From an uncultured Clostridia bacterium (GTDB lineage: Bacteria > Bacillota > Clostridia > Lachnospirales > Anaerotignaceae): 64,000 nucleotides of DNA. The notes beneath the pieces are model-generated. The model was not told the origin of the DNA, did no database searches, and saw only the letters and a program-made list of their open reading frames with translations. Shown here one piece after another: positions 1 through 8,594 of the stretch. The stretch covers positions 6,051-70,050 of the forward strand of contig CAJTZO010000009.1 of NCBI GenBank assembly GCA_910583755.1, in the 5' to 3' direction. Made by a program: the position numbers and the translations under genes. Every line of letters starts with the position of its first letter. The stretch's first letter is position 1.

Positions 1-55
1 TAAATAGATGTTTATATTATTCTCAATAAATAAGAATAACATAGGGGGGATAAAA

Positions 56-664
56 ATGAAAATTATAAAAGAATGGTTCCATGAGGGATTAGGAAAAATC
101 GCTTGTGCAGAACAAAGAGCTTATCAAGGAAAAATGGTTGGTGCAGAAGAAAAAAGTGATGAAAGGTTTCATCTTTTTGGAAGAAAAGAAAAAATAAAGT
201 TTCTTTCCAAAGAGCCAAAGCTTTATAATGTTATGTTTTCTTTTTTTCCAACTTCTGATGAAGAATTGGAAGATATTTTTTATAACAGAACTCCAGAAAC
301 ACAAGAAGAATATAAAAACTATATATTCATTTATCAGTCTCTTTTGAACTCCATAGAAACGATTGAAAAAGACTTATTAAAATATTGTCAGGAAGAATTT
401 CAAGAAGACTATTTTCAATATTTTTGTTACCATTTTGTAGATGAAGATTTGCCTACATGGAAAGAAACAAAAGACTTATATGATTATTTTGAAATCATAG
501 AAATTGATATTTTTCCAGAATTTTATCAAATTATCTTAAAATCAAAGTTGGTATACGAAGATATTTTATTAGTAGGGATACCAGAATATGACCCTATTCA
601 TTTAAATTGTATTAATATGGAAAAAGAATCAAAACCTGTTGCTTTGTGGGAAAACTGGTATTAA
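56..664 (+). CDS. Hypothetical acidic protein, first of a tandem paralogous pair
   Basis: I do not recognise this 202-residue protein. It is rich in Glu, Asp, Tyr and Phe and has no signal peptide or membrane segment, so it is probably cytosolic. The ATG at 56 is chosen because AGGGGGGA (43-50) lies 5 bases before it; an in-frame ATG at 8 has no ribosome-binding site. The next gene is a clear paralogue: both share HxxLGxI near the N-terminus, KEKxKFLSKE, and a C-terminal block around xxELP/DLP with alternating Ile/Val. Tandem small acidic paralogues often occur in immunity-gene arrays, but no toxin is visible here, so that is only a guess. Confidence 0.75.
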   Translation: MKIIKEWFHEGLGKIACAEQRAYQGKMVGAEEKSDERFHLFGRKEKIKFLSKEPKLYNVMFSFFPTSDEELEDIFYNRTPETQEEYKNYIFIYQSLLNSIETIEKDLLKYCQEEFQEDYFQYFCYHFVDEDLPTWKETKDLYDYFEIIEIDIFPEFYQIILKSKLVYEDILLVGIPEYDPIHLNCINMEKESKPVALWENWY

Positions 665-696
665 TATGGTAAGTAGGTGAATATTATCATAAGGAA

Positions 697-1227
697 TTGG
701 GAACCATCGTTTGCTGTGTATCAGACAATGAATCAGACAATAATGGTAATTATTGGTGTAAAAAGGAAAAATTAAAGTTTCTTTCTAAAGAACTGCAAAA
801 CATTCATATTTTATTTGACCTTTATAATCGCGACAGCAATTATCAAAGAATTAAAAAATGCAAAAAGGCATTACAAGAAGAAGAAAAAATAATTGAAAAT
901 TATCAATTATTTATAAAATCCTTGGAAAAAATTGAAAAATTCTGCTTGTTGTCTTTTCAAAATGGAGATAGGCATTTTCATGATTATTATTATTCAATAA
1001 TGGATTATGAATTGCCAAAAGTACATACGATAGAAGAACTATGCCAATATGTTAAAGTGGTACAAGTCTATATTTCAAGTGAATGTTATGAAGTAAGATT
1101 GCAATTTTTATATTCTCCAGTGGATACCATAATCCATGGACACTTAAATGATAATGGTAAACCAGAAATGGGCATCAAATCAGCAAAGGATTTCATTGGA
1201 GTAAACACCATAATAGAAACAAAATAA
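697..1227 (+). CDS. Paralogue of the preceding protein with a probably frameshifted 5' end
   Basis: An open frame of 176 codons, of unknown function, related to the upstream gene (KEKLKFLSKE, ELPxxxTIEEL). The first usable start in frame is TTG at 697, only one base after AAGGA (691-695), which is poor spacing. Homology continues upstream of it: codons 679-702 read EYYHKELG against EWFHEGLG in the paralogue, up to an in-frame TAA at 670-672. An ATG at 666 lies in another frame and meets TGA after four codons. Removing one base near 675 would join it to the homologous frame. So the gene is either a recent pseudogene or starts inefficiently at TTG. Confidence 0.5.
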   Translation: MGTIVCCVSDNESDNNGNYWCKKEKLKFLSKELQNIHILFDLYNRDSNYQRIKKCKKALQEEEKIIENYQLFIKSLEKIEKFCLLSFQNGDRHFHDYYYSIMDYELPKVHTIEELCQYVKVVQVYISSECYEVRLQFLYSPVDTIIHGHLNDNGKPEMGIKSAKDFIGVNTIIETK

Positions 1228-1265
1228 CCTTTTAAGCGCAAAGTTTTAACTTTACTAACAAAATA

Positions 1266-1292
1266 AAAGCCCTAGCAATAAACTAGGGCTTT
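1266..1292. terminator. Bidirectional rho-independent terminator
   Basis: A 10-bp perfect stem (AAAGCCCTAG, 1266-1275, with 1283-1292) around a 7-base loop. Read on the minus strand it is followed by a T-rich run, ending the ribosomal supercluster after rplQ. On the plus strand it is followed by GTTTTAT and can end the small paralogue pair. Confidence 0.85.
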
Positions 1293-1295
1293 GTT

Positions 1296-1838
1296 TTATA
1301 CTAATTCAATGATAACTTCAGGAGCACCATCGCCTTTTCTCATACCAATTTTAATGATTCTGGTATATCCACCTTTACGGTCAGCATATTTTGGAGCGAT
1401 TTCGTCAAAAAGTTTTGCAGCCATATCCACTTTTTTGGTCAAGCTTCTTCTCTTTTTGCCATCTTTTGGTACTTCTGTTACAGGATAAAGTACACTCAAA
1501 ATTTGACGTCTTGCATTCAATCTTGATGGTTTATCCTTTTTGATTGTTTTTTTCTTTTCTTCATAAATAGTTACTTTTTTACCATTTACAATTTCTTTTA
1601 CACGTTTGCCATTGGCATCTTTTTTCGCAACTTTTGCCATTACTTCTACTTCTTCAAAGTTGTCTTTTTCTTTCACAGCCAATGTAATCAATTTTTCTGC
1701 AATTCTTCTTACTTCTTTTGCTCTTGTTTCTGTTGTTTTAATTTTACCATGATATAATAAATTTGTTACTTGGTTTCTTAAAAGCGCTTTTCTTTGTGAT
1801 GATGTGCGTCCAAGTTTTCTGTAACCAGATGCATGCAT
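1296..1838 (-). CDS. rplQ: 50S ribosomal protein L17, enlarged form
   Basis: L17 of the large subunit. The start is the ATG at 1838 (MHASGYRKLGRTSSQRKALL), 8 bases after AAGGAGGA (1847-1854); the frame is open further upstream but without a better site. At 180 residues it is longer than the usual ~115-130. The extra material is a lysine-rich insertion of roughly 60 residues after the first helical part (VKEKDNFEEVEV to TIKKDKPSRL); the conserved end YTRIIKIGxRKGD...VIIEL is intact. From memory, such an insertion occurs in related Clostridia. It is the last gene of the alpha part of the operon. Confidence 0.96.
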   Translation of the reverse strand: MHASGYRKLGRTSSQRKALLRNQVTNLLYHGKIKTTETRAKEVRRIAEKLITLAVKEKDNFEEVEVMAKVAKKDANGKRVKEIVNGKKVTIYEEKKKTIKKDKPSRLNARRQILSVLYPVTEVPKDGKKRRSLTKKVDMAAKLFDEIAPKYADRKGGYTRIIKIGMRKGDGAPEVIIELV

Positions 1839-1931
1839 AATCTGTATCCTCCTTGTAATCGCCTGCAAAACTGACCCCGAAAAAACAGCTCTTTGGACTT
1901 ACGTTTTTTCGTAATTTTGCAGAAATAATAG

Positions 1932-2891
1932 TTATTCGTCGCCCGGACGTAAAGCCAAGCCCAATTCTGCCATTTTGTTCAGAACTTCTTCCAAAGACTT
2001 CCGTCCCAGATTTCTCACTTTCATCATTTCTTCCTCTGTTTTATTTGCCAAATCTTCTACTGTGTTGATACCTGCACGTTTTAAACAGTTATAAGAACGA
2101 ACAGAAAGGTCAAGCTCTTCAATACTCATTTCAAGCACTTTTTCCTTTTTACCTTCTTCTTTTTCTACCATAATTTCTGTATTTTTCGCATTATCAGACA
2201 AGTCAATAAACAGATTCAAATGTTCATTTAATATTTTTGCACCATAACTCACTGCATCATCTGGCGCAATCGTTCCATTGGTCCAAACTTCTAATGTCAA
2301 TTTATCATAGTCGGTAATCTGCCCAACACGAGTATTTTCCACCAAAAAATTAACTCTTGTGACAGGTGTAAAAATACTATCAACAGGAAGCATACCAATA
2401 GGCTGGTCATCTTTTTTGTTTTTATCACTGCCAATATATCCACGCCCTTTATTAATGGTAATTTCCATCGAAAGACGTGTATTTGTGCCACCGCTCAATG
2501 TTGCAATGTGATGGTCTGGATTCATAATTTCAATATCGCTGTCTGCTTTTAAGTCAGCGCCTGTTACTTCGCCTTCCCCTTCTACATCAATGTAAGCAAT
2601 TTTAGGCTCTGTGCCTTCACTGTCATTTTTGATAGCAAGCCCTTTTAAATTTAGTATAATCTCTGTCACATCTTCTTTGACACCAGGAATAACACTAAAT
2701 TCATGAAGCACACCATCAATTTTTACATTACTTACGGCTGCACCGGGTAAAGAAGAAAGTAATATTCTTCTTAGGGAATTGCCTAAAGTTGTACCATAAC
2801 CTCTTTCCAAAGGTTCTACTACAAATTTACCATATGTTCCATCTGATGACATCTTAGCAATTTCAATGCGAGGTTTCTCAAATTCAAACAC
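1932..2891 (-). CDS. rpoA: DNA-directed RNA polymerase subunit alpha
   Basis: Alpha subunit that nucleates core RNA polymerase assembly and contacts UP elements and activators. 319 residues: the N-terminal dimerisation domain carries RGYGTTLGNSLRRILLSS near residue 31, and the C-terminal DNA-binding domain (about 245-310) carries the helix-hairpin-helix segment with NLGRKSLEEV. The start is GTG at 2891; GGGAGG (2901-2906) lies 9 bases upstream. An ATG at 2895 is out of frame. It lies between rpsD and rplQ as in most Firmicutes. Confidence 0.97.
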   Translation of the reverse strand: MFEFEKPRIEIAKMSSDGTYGKFVVEPLERGYGTTLGNSLRRILLSSLPGAAVSNVKIDGVLHEFSVIPGVKEDVTEIILNLKGLAIKNDSEGTEPKIAYIDVEGEGEVTGADLKADSDIEIMNPDHHIATLSGGTNTRLSMEITINKGRGYIGSDKNKKDDQPIGMLPVDSIFTPVTRVNFLVENTRVGQITDYDKLTLEVWTNGTIAPDDAVSYGAKILNEHLNLFIDLSDNAKNTEIMVEKEEGKKEKVLEMSIEELDLSVRSYNCLKRAGINTVEDLANKTEEEMMKVRNLGRKSLEEVLNKMAELGLALRPGDE

Positions 2892-2972
2892 TCATGCAAA
2901 CCTCCCTTTTTTATGATAGTTTGCCGCAGAAAAAACTGCGGCAGAATGATATTGATTGACTTATTATTTTTA

Positions 2973-3575
2973 TTATTTGGAGTACAACTCAACGATAAGT
3001 GTTTCTTCCACTGGTACATCAATTTGTGCTCTCTGAGGTTTTGACAAAACAGTACCACTCAATGCGTCATGGTTTGCAGACAACCATTCAGGAACAATTC
3101 TTGCACTTGTTACTTCCAATACATCTTTATATCTTTGCATGGATTTGTATTTTTCTTTGATTTCGATAGTATCGCCAACTTTTACCTGGTAAGATGGAAT
3201 ATCCACTGGTTTTCCATTTACAAGCACATGTTTATGACGTACAATCTGTCTGGATTCTTTTCTTGTTCTGCCATAACCCAAGCGGAACATAACATTATCC
3301 AGTCTTAATTCCAAAATCATAAGTAGGTTTTCACCAGGAATACCTTCTTTTTTTGCAATTTGTTCTGCTTTTGCATAGTATCCTCTGAATTGTTTTTCCA
3401 ATACACCATAAATAAATTTTGCTTTTTGTTTTTCTCTTAACTGTAATCCATATTCGCTCATTTTTTTGCCAGCTCTTGGATTTTGCTTTTTAGATTTTTT
3501 ATCAATTCCTAAAAAGATAGGGTCTAAATTTAAAGACCGACATCTTTTTAAAACGGGAACTCTGTCTCTTGCCAT
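2973..3575 (-). CDS. rpsD: 30S ribosomal protein S4
   Basis: Primary 16S rRNA-binding protein of the small subunit, 200 residues. The N-terminus MARDRVPVLKRCRSLNLDP has a single Cys in place of the zinc-binding cluster, so this is the zinc-free form. The S4 RNA-binding domain is at about 90-155 (RLDNVMFRLGYGRTRKESRQ). In Gram-positive bacteria S4 can repress its own mRNA; the short gap to rpsK leaves no room for a separate leader here. Confidence 0.97.
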   Translation of the reverse strand: MARDRVPVLKRCRSLNLDPIFLGIDKKSKKQNPRAGKKMSEYGLQLREKQKAKFIYGVLEKQFRGYYAKAEQIAKKEGIPGENLLMILELRLDNVMFRLGYGRTRKESRQIVRHKHVLVNGKPVDIPSYQVKVGDTIEIKEKYKSMQRYKDVLEVTSARIVPEWLSANHDALSGTVLSKPQRAQIDVPVEETLIVELYSK

Positions 3576-3600
3576 TTTTCAATCCCTCCTGTTAGATTTT

Positions 3601-4002
3601 TTAAACTCTTCTGCGTTTTGGTGGTCTACAACCATTATGTGGTACAGGTGTTACGTCTTTGATAAGTGTTACATCAAGACCAGCAGCCTGTAAAGCACGG
3701 ATTGCAGCTTCACGTCCAGAACCAGGACCTTTTACAAAAACTTCTACTGTTTTTAAACCATAGTCTGATGCAGCTTTTGCAGCAGTATCTGCTGCCTGCT
3801 GTGCAGCATATGGGGTAGATTTTCTGGAGCCTCTAAAACCTAACTGTCCTGCACTTGCCCAAGAAAGCGCATTTCCTGCGGCATCTGTTATTGTAACGAT
3901 AGTATTATTAAAAGTAGACTGAATATGTGCTTGACCACGTTCTACACGTCTTTTGTCACGGCGTCTACGGGTTGTTGTCTTTTTCACTGTCTTTTTAGCC
4001 AT
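3601..4002 (-). CDS. rpsK: 30S ribosomal protein S11
   Basis: S11 of the small-subunit platform, 133 residues. The characteristic core IQSTFNNTIVTITD and C-terminal PHNGCRPPKRRRV are present. The basic N-terminus (VKKTTTRRRRDKRRVERG) is typical of clostridial S11. It sits 19 bases after rpsM and 25 bases before rpsD, in the same transcription unit. Confidence 0.97.
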   Translation of the reverse strand: MAKKTVKKTTTRRRRDKRRVERGQAHIQSTFNNTIVTITDAAGNALSWASAGQLGFRGSRKSTPYAAQQAADTAAKAASDYGLKTVEVFVKGPGSGREAAIRALQAAGLDVTLIKDVTPVPHNGCRPPKRRRV

Positions 4003-4021
4003 TTTTCATTCAAACCTCCCT

Positions 4022-4390
4022 TTATTTCTTCTTATTTGCTACTGTTTTTCTTGGACCTTTTCTTGTTCTTGCATTTGTTTTTGTTTTCTGTCCTCTTACT
4101 GGAAGGCCTTTTCTATGACGAATCCCTCTGTAGCAGCCAATTTCAATCAAACGTTTAATATTTAAAGCAATTTCACGTCTTAAATCACCTTCTACTTTTT
4201 GAGAATGGTCAATGACCTCTCTGATACGGGATACTTCTTCATCTGTCAAATCTCTTACTCTAGTATCTGGATTGACCCCTGCTTCTTTTAAAATTCTGTT
4301 TGCACTTGGACGTCCGATACCATATACATATGTTAAGCCAATTTCAACGCGTTTCTCTCTTGGTAAGTCTACACCAGCAATACGTGCCAT
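4022..4390 (-). CDS. rpsM: 30S ribosomal protein S13
   Basis: S13 of the small-subunit head, which contacts the P-site tRNA and L5; 122 residues. MARIAGVDLPREKR at the start, the GIGRxxAxxIL motif near 25, and the basic end (GQKTKTNARTRKGPRK) are all present. A good AGGAGGTG lies upstream. It is preceded by a 196-base spacer, unusually long for this tightly packed operon. Confidence 0.97.
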   Translation of the reverse strand: MARIAGVDLPREKRVEIGLTYVYGIGRPSANRILKEAGVNPDTRVRDLTDEEVSRIREVIDHSQKVEGDLRREIALNIKRLIEIGCYRGIRHRKGLPVRGQKTKTNARTRKGPRKTVANKKK

Positions 4391-4586
4391 GTATCAATTA
4401 CACCTCCTGAATTTCTATTCCTAATAGTTATCTATTTCCGTAACGTTGGGTATTACAAATAGGGAAAATAGACCGTCCTCTATCAGCTGCCCCTACTCTT
4501 AACTGTATACACCTTCGATACGACTGACGGATTTTTTCTCCGGTCTGGTAAGGACTGTTCACCCCTCCACCACCATACAACAAATA
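4391..4586 (-). promoter_or_regulatory. Structured non-coding spacer between rpmJ and rpsM
   Basis: 196 bases with no recognisable gene, richer in G+C than its surroundings. In the mRNA sense it forms a hairpin at 4462-4432: CTATTT and GTAA pair with TTAC and AAATAG around a 9-base loop, with a 2-base bulge. A second short hairpin is GAC(C)GGA/TCCGTC. One frame is open for about 50 codons but has no sensible start. A cis-acting ribosomal-protein leader or an mRNA-processing site is possible; nothing matches a family I know. Confidence 0.4.
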
Positions 4587-4700
4587 TCAGCCTTGTTTTT
4601 GTTTATGTTTTGGATTTTCACAAATGACCATTACGCGACCTTTTCTTTTGATAATTCTACATTTTTCACACATCGGTTTTACAGATGGTCTTACCTTCAT
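4587..4700 (-). CDS. rpmJ: 50S ribosomal protein L36
   Basis: A 37-residue protein, MKVRPSVKPMCEKCRIIKRK to the end HKQKQG. It carries the zinc ribbon ligands C-x2-C...C...H (CEKC, C at VICEN, H in PKHK), so it is the zinc-binding form. It lies 17 bases after infA in the usual infA-rpmJ-rpsM order. Confidence 0.97.
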   Translation of the reverse strand: MKVRPSVKPMCEKCRIIKRKGRVMVICENPKHKQKQG

Positions 4701-4717
4701 TGTGAATCACTCCTTCC

Positions 4718-4936
4718 TTATTTTGCTCTCCATATAATTCTGCCTTTGCTCAAATCATAGGGAGACATTTCTACTAATACCTTGTCACCCGGTAAAATTC
4801 GGATAAAGTTCATACGAAGTTTACCAGAAATATGTGCCAAAATTTGATGGCCATTTTCTAACTCTACCTGAAACATTGCGTTTGGTAATTTTTCCAATAC
4901 AGTTCCTTCCACTTCAATTACGTCATCTTTAGACAA
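4718..4936 (-). CDS. infA: Translation initiation factor IF-1
   Basis: A 72-residue single OB-fold protein that binds the ribosomal A site during initiation. MSKDDVIEVEGTVLEKLPNA and the end SPYDLSKGRIIWRAK are typical. It follows the KOW-domain gene by two bases and precedes rpmJ, so translational coupling is likely. Confidence 0.97.
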   Translation of the reverse strand: MSKDDVIEVEGTVLEKLPNAMFQVELENGHQILAHISGKLRMNFIRILPGDKVLVEMSPYDLSKGRIIWRAK

Positions 4937-4938
4937 AC

Positions 4939-5208
4939 CTAGAAACCTCCTTTTTTATATTCTCTCAAAACTTTTACAATATCAGCATTTAACAGATAGC
5001 TTTTTTGATTAAGTTTTTGCTGCAAAGAGCGGCTAACAAATTTTGTCGGCTGTATATGGTTTATCTTTTTTCTTTTTGGTTTTTCTAAGCTACGGTTTTT
5101 TCCGTCTGCTAGATAGACATACTTGCCTTCTACGGACAAAATCACAAAGGTTCCACCTTTATCATGCCCGCTTTTTGAATAAACAATTTGTCCGACTTCA
5201 TAATCCAT
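4939..5208 (-). CDS. KOW-domain RNA-binding protein (L14e/L27e-like)
   Basis: A small basic protein with an N-terminal KOW motif (VGQIVYSKSGHDKG...FVILSVEGKYVYLADG), found between map and infA in many Clostridia. The ATG at 5208 (MDYEVGQ) is preferred because AAGGAG lies 8 bases upstream; the earlier GTG (5217) and ATG (5214) overlap or crowd that site. 89 residues. By family it is a ribosome-associated RNA-binding protein; its exact role is not established. Confidence 0.85.
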   Translation of the reverse strand: MDYEVGQIVYSKSGHDKGGTFVILSVEGKYVYLADGKNRSLEKPKRKKINHIQPTKFVSRSLQQKLNQKSYLLNADIVKVLREYKKGGF

Positions 5209-5220
5209 TATCATCACTCC

Positions 5221-5973
5221 TTACGGCAGTAATGTGAGAATTTCTGGTTCTCCACTCGTAATCACTACTGTATTTTCATAATGTGCTGCATAAAGACCAT
5301 CTTTTGTTACAGCCGTCCAGCCATCTTTTAATACCTTTAACTGATAAGAACCCATATTCACCATAGGTTCAATGGCAAGAACCATGCCTTGTTTTAATGT
5401 TACACCTTTCCGTTGTTCCTTATAATTTGCAACTGATGGGTCTTCATGCAGTTTCCTGCCAATACCATGCCCTACATAATCTCTTACAACGGAAAAACCA
5501 TTTTTTTCTACATATTTCTGAATTGCCGTACCTATCTCATTCAAACGACACCCTTGTTTTGCATATTGTATTCCCTCAAAAAAACTCTGTTTCGTGACAT
5601 CAATCAGCTTTTGTGCTTCTGGGGCAATCTCACCAACTGCATAGGTTCTTGCTGCATCTCCATGAAATCCACCAATATAGCTTCCCATATCAATGCTAAT
5701 AATGTCACCCTGTTTTAGTTTCCTATCACTTGGAATACCATGTACAATTTCATCATTCACAGAGGTACAAACAGAACCCGGAAACCCTCCATACCCTTTA
5801 AAAGAAGGAATTGCGCCTTGACTGCGGATATAATCTTCCGCTATGGCATCCAACTCTTTCGTTGTCACTCCAACCTTTATCTCCCTTTTGAGTATTTCGT
5901 CTAGTCTAGCAAGGATTTGACCTGCCACTTTCATTTTTTCAATTTGTTCCTGTGTTTTAATATGAATTGCCAT
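5221..5973 (-). CDS. map: Type I methionine aminopeptidase
   Basis: Removes the initiator Met from new proteins; a dinuclear metal enzyme of 250 residues. The metal ligands are visible: D in ISIDMGS, D in FHGDAARTY, H in GHGIGRKLHEDP, E in AIEPMV and E near the end (HYENTVVI). It lacks an N-terminal zinc-finger extension, so it is the short bacterial form. It lies 4 bases after adk, in the usual adk-map pair. Confidence 0.97.
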   Translation of the reverse strand: MAIHIKTQEQIEKMKVAGQILARLDEILKREIKVGVTTKELDAIAEDYIRSQGAIPSFKGYGGFPGSVCTSVNDEIVHGIPSDRKLKQGDIISIDMGSYIGGFHGDAARTYAVGEIAPEAQKLIDVTKQSFFEGIQYAKQGCRLNEIGTAIQKYVEKNGFSVVRDYVGHGIGRKLHEDPSVANYKEQRKGVTLKQGMVLAIEPMVNMGSYQLKVLKDGWTAVTKDGLYAAHYENTVVITSGEPEILTLLP

Positions 5974-5977
5974 GTTT

Positions 5978-6607
5978 TTATGCCTCTAACTCTGCAATAA
6001 TTGCTTTTGAAACTTCTTCAACCCCCAGCATACCATCTACTTCAAACAATATGCCTTGTTTTTTATAATACTCTACCAATGGCTCGGACTGCTCATGGAA
6101 TGTTGCAAGACGAGCTTTTCCTGCTTCTAAAGTATCATCTTTTCTTTGTGTTAAAGCCTCACCACATACATCGCAAATGCCTGCTTTTTTTGATGGAAGT
6201 GATATTTTGTTATAAGAAGCACCACATTTTGGGCAAGTTTCTCTTGCTGTGATTCTTTCCAACATCACATCATCTGGTGCATTGATATAAACTGCTTTAT
6301 CCAATTTCACCATTTCATCCAACTTTTGTGCCTGCACTGTGGTACGAGGAAAACCGTCTAAGATAAAACCATTTTTGCAATCATCTTGTTTAATTCTTTC
6401 TTTTACAATGGAAATAATTAAATCGTCTGGTACCAAACCACCACTTGCCATAATACTTTTTGCTTGATTTCCTAAATCACTTCCACGGCTTACTTCTTCT
6501 CTAAGCATATCGCCAGTAGAAATATACGCCAAATGGAAACGGTCTATCAATTTTCTTGCTTGTGTTCCTTTTCCTGCTGCTGGTGCGCCAATCAATACTA
6601 ATTTCAT
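5978..6607 (-). CDS. adk: Adenylate kinase, zinc-binding lid
   Basis: Interconverts ATP + AMP and 2 ADP. 209 residues; P-loop GAPAAGKGTQA at 7-17, NMP-binding segment, and LDGFPRT near 84. The lid carries four Cys (CPKCG and CDVCG), the zinc-stabilised lid common in Gram-positive bacteria. It follows secY and precedes map. Confidence 0.97.
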   Translation of the reverse strand: MKLVLIGAPAAGKGTQARKLIDRFHLAYISTGDMLREEVSRGSDLGNQAKSIMASGGLVPDDLIISIVKERIKQDDCKNGFILDGFPRTTVQAQKLDEMVKLDKAVYINAPDDVMLERITARETCPKCGASYNKISLPSKKAGICDVCGEALTQRKDDTLEAGKARLATFHEQSEPLVEYYKKQGILFEVDGMLGVEEVSKAIIAELEA

Positions 6608-6673
6608 GCGGTTTTCTCTCCCTTCTATACCAACCTTTCAGAAATGCACCAGCATTTCCAAAAGGTCAAAACA

Positions 6674-7939
6674 TCAATGTCCTAAAAAACCTTTGTAATG
6701 TCTCATCAATAACTGAGATTCCAAAGCTTTTACAATATCTAAAGCAACGCCAACTACGATGATTAAAGTGGTGCCACCAAAACCAACATTTACTTTAAAT
6801 ATCCACTGCATCACTACAGGAACCATTGCCAAAATTGCATAACAAACTGCTCCTACCAGTGTGATACGGCTTACTACTCTTGTAATATAGTCGCTTGTTG
6901 GTTGTCCCGGTCTGATACCCGGAATAAATCCGCCGCTTTTTTTCATGTTTACTGCAATTTGATTTGGATTAATCACAATAGAAGTATAAAAATATGTGAA
7001 AACAATAATCAATACAACATATAAACATGCGCCAACTGGATTTGTCATACGGAGTGTTTCGATTATCTTTGTAAACGTTTCACCTTTATTGGGTACAAAC
7101 TGACCAATCTGTTCTGGAAACTGTAACAAAGAAATCGCGAAAATGATAGAAATTACACCAGAAGTATTCACTTTAATTGGCATAAAGGTACTTCTTCCGC
7201 CAATCTGTTTTCTTCCTGCCATCTTTGCAGAATACTGTACTGGTAACCTTCTTTCTCCGTCATTCAAATATACAATAAATACCAATACTATTAAAAGAAT
7301 CACAAGGATACCTGCTACTGTTCCAACGCCTTTTGCACCAGAACCTGCCGCCATATCATACATGCTTTTTACAGCAACCGGTAAACTAGAAACAATGTTA
7401 ATAAAGATAATCATAGAAGAACCATTTCCAATTCCCTTTGCTGTAATTTGCTCTGCTAACCACATAATAAAGGTAGAACCAGCAATCAGTGTTATGACAG
7501 AACTGATATATAGCAACGTGTTATTTTCAATAAACAAACTTCTATAGCTATATGTTACACCACAACCCTGTAACAATGCAAGCAGAACTGTTAAATATCT
7601 GCTATAAGATTGTACTTTTTTTCGTCCTTCTTCTCCCTCTTTTGACATTTGTTCCAATTTTGGAATAGCAATTGTCAATAACTGCATGATGATAGAGGAT
7701 GTAATATAGGGACCAATTCCCATTGCAAAGATAGACCATTGCGAATTTGCTCCTCCTGCAATCATGCTGTAAAGTGTTCCGATTCCCGCCGCCTGCTGTG
7801 CTTCTTTTACTCCAACTACGTCAATACCAGGAATTGCAATAATTGTCCCTAAACGAACAATGGCAAATATCATTAACGTATAAAGTATTTTACTGCGGAT
7901 TTCTTTTACTTTCCAAGCGTTGATGAAAACGTTAAACAA
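6674..7939 (-). CDS. secY: Protein translocase subunit SecY
   Basis: Channel-forming subunit of the Sec translocon, 421 residues with ten predicted hydrophobic segments. Conserved parts include GIGPYITSSIIMQLL in TM2, the cytoplasmic loop RLPVQYSAKMAGRKQIGG and PGIRPGQPT before TM9. It follows rplO by one base, so translation is likely coupled. Confidence 0.97.
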   Translation of the reverse strand: MFNVFINAWKVKEIRSKILYTLMIFAIVRLGTIIAIPGIDVVGVKEAQQAAGIGTLYSMIAGGANSQWSIFAMGIGPYITSSIIMQLLTIAIPKLEQMSKEGEEGRKKVQSYSRYLTVLLALLQGCGVTYSYRSLFIENNTLLYISSVITLIAGSTFIMWLAEQITAKGIGNGSSMIIFINIVSSLPVAVKSMYDMAAGSGAKGVGTVAGILVILLIVLVFIVYLNDGERRLPVQYSAKMAGRKQIGGRSTFMPIKVNTSGVISIIFAISLLQFPEQIGQFVPNKGETFTKIIETLRMTNPVGACLYVVLIIVFTYFYTSIVINPNQIAVNMKKSGGFIPGIRPGQPTSDYITRVVSRITLVGAVCYAILAMVPVVMQWIFKVNVGFGGTTLIIVVGVALDIVKALESQLLMRHYKGFLGH

Positions 7940-7940
7940 T

Positions 7941-8384
7941 TCAAATCACCTCTGCTTTTCCGCCGGCTGCTTCAATTTTTTCGACAGCGGATTTGCTGAA
8001 TTGTTGTACTTTAATTGTAAGCTTTTTATCAAGCTCTCCAACACCAAGAATTTTTACACCATCTTTTGGATTGCTGATTAAACCAACTGCTTTTAAAGCA
8101 TCAATATCGATTACTGCATCACTTTCAAATCTTTCATTTAATAAACCGATGTTTACTGTAACGATTTCTTTTGAATTTCTGCATTTGAAGCCTCTTTTTG
8201 GAAGTCTTCTATATAAAGGCATTTGTCCGCCTTCAAATCCTGCTTTTCCGCCGGAACCAGAACGTGCGCCCTGTCCTTTATGGCCTCTGCCTGCTGTTTT
8301 TCCATTTCCTGAAGCATGACCTCTGCCTTTTCTCCATTTACTTCTTTTGGAGCCTTCTGCAGCTTGTAATTCGCTTAAGTTCAT
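7941..8384 (-). CDS. rplO: 50S ribosomal protein L15
   Basis: 147-residue large-subunit assembly protein. The glycine- and basic-rich N-terminal extension (GRGHASGNGKTAGRGHKGQG) and the C-terminal globular domain are both present. It lies between rpmD and secY, as in all spc operons. Confidence 0.97.
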   Translation of the reverse strand: MNLSELQAAEGSKRSKWRKGRGHASGNGKTAGRGHKGQGARSGSGGKAGFEGGQMPLYRRLPKRGFKCRNSKEIVTVNIGLLNERFESDAVIDIDALKAVGLISNPKDGVKILGVGELDKKLTIKVQQFSKSAVEKIEAAGGKAEVI

Positions 8385-8401
8385 TTCGGCACCTCCTTCT
8401 A

Positions 8402-8581
8402 TTATACTTCTTCCACTTTAACAAGATGACTTACTTGTTTTAGCATACCACGTATTGCCACATTGTCCTGATGGATTTTACTGCTGTGGAGTTTTTTTAA
8501 ACCCAAAGCTTGCACTGTTTTTCTGTGCTTTGGAATTGCTCCGATTGTTGATTTCACTAATGTGATTTTAATTTCAGCCAC
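8402..8581 (-). CDS. rpmD: 50S ribosomal protein L30
   Basis: A 59-residue protein that starts with GTG at 8581, with GGAGGG (8589-8594) 7 bases upstream. It begins (M)AEIKITLVKSTIGAIPKHR and ends VKVEEV, and contains the L30 signature LGLKKLHSSKIH. It lies between rpsE and rplO in the usual order. Confidence 0.95.
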   Translation of the reverse strand: MAEIKITLVKSTIGAIPKHRKTVQALGLKKLHSSKIHQDNVAIRGMLKQVSHLVKVEEV

Positions 8582-8594
8582 CGTTTTTCCCTCC

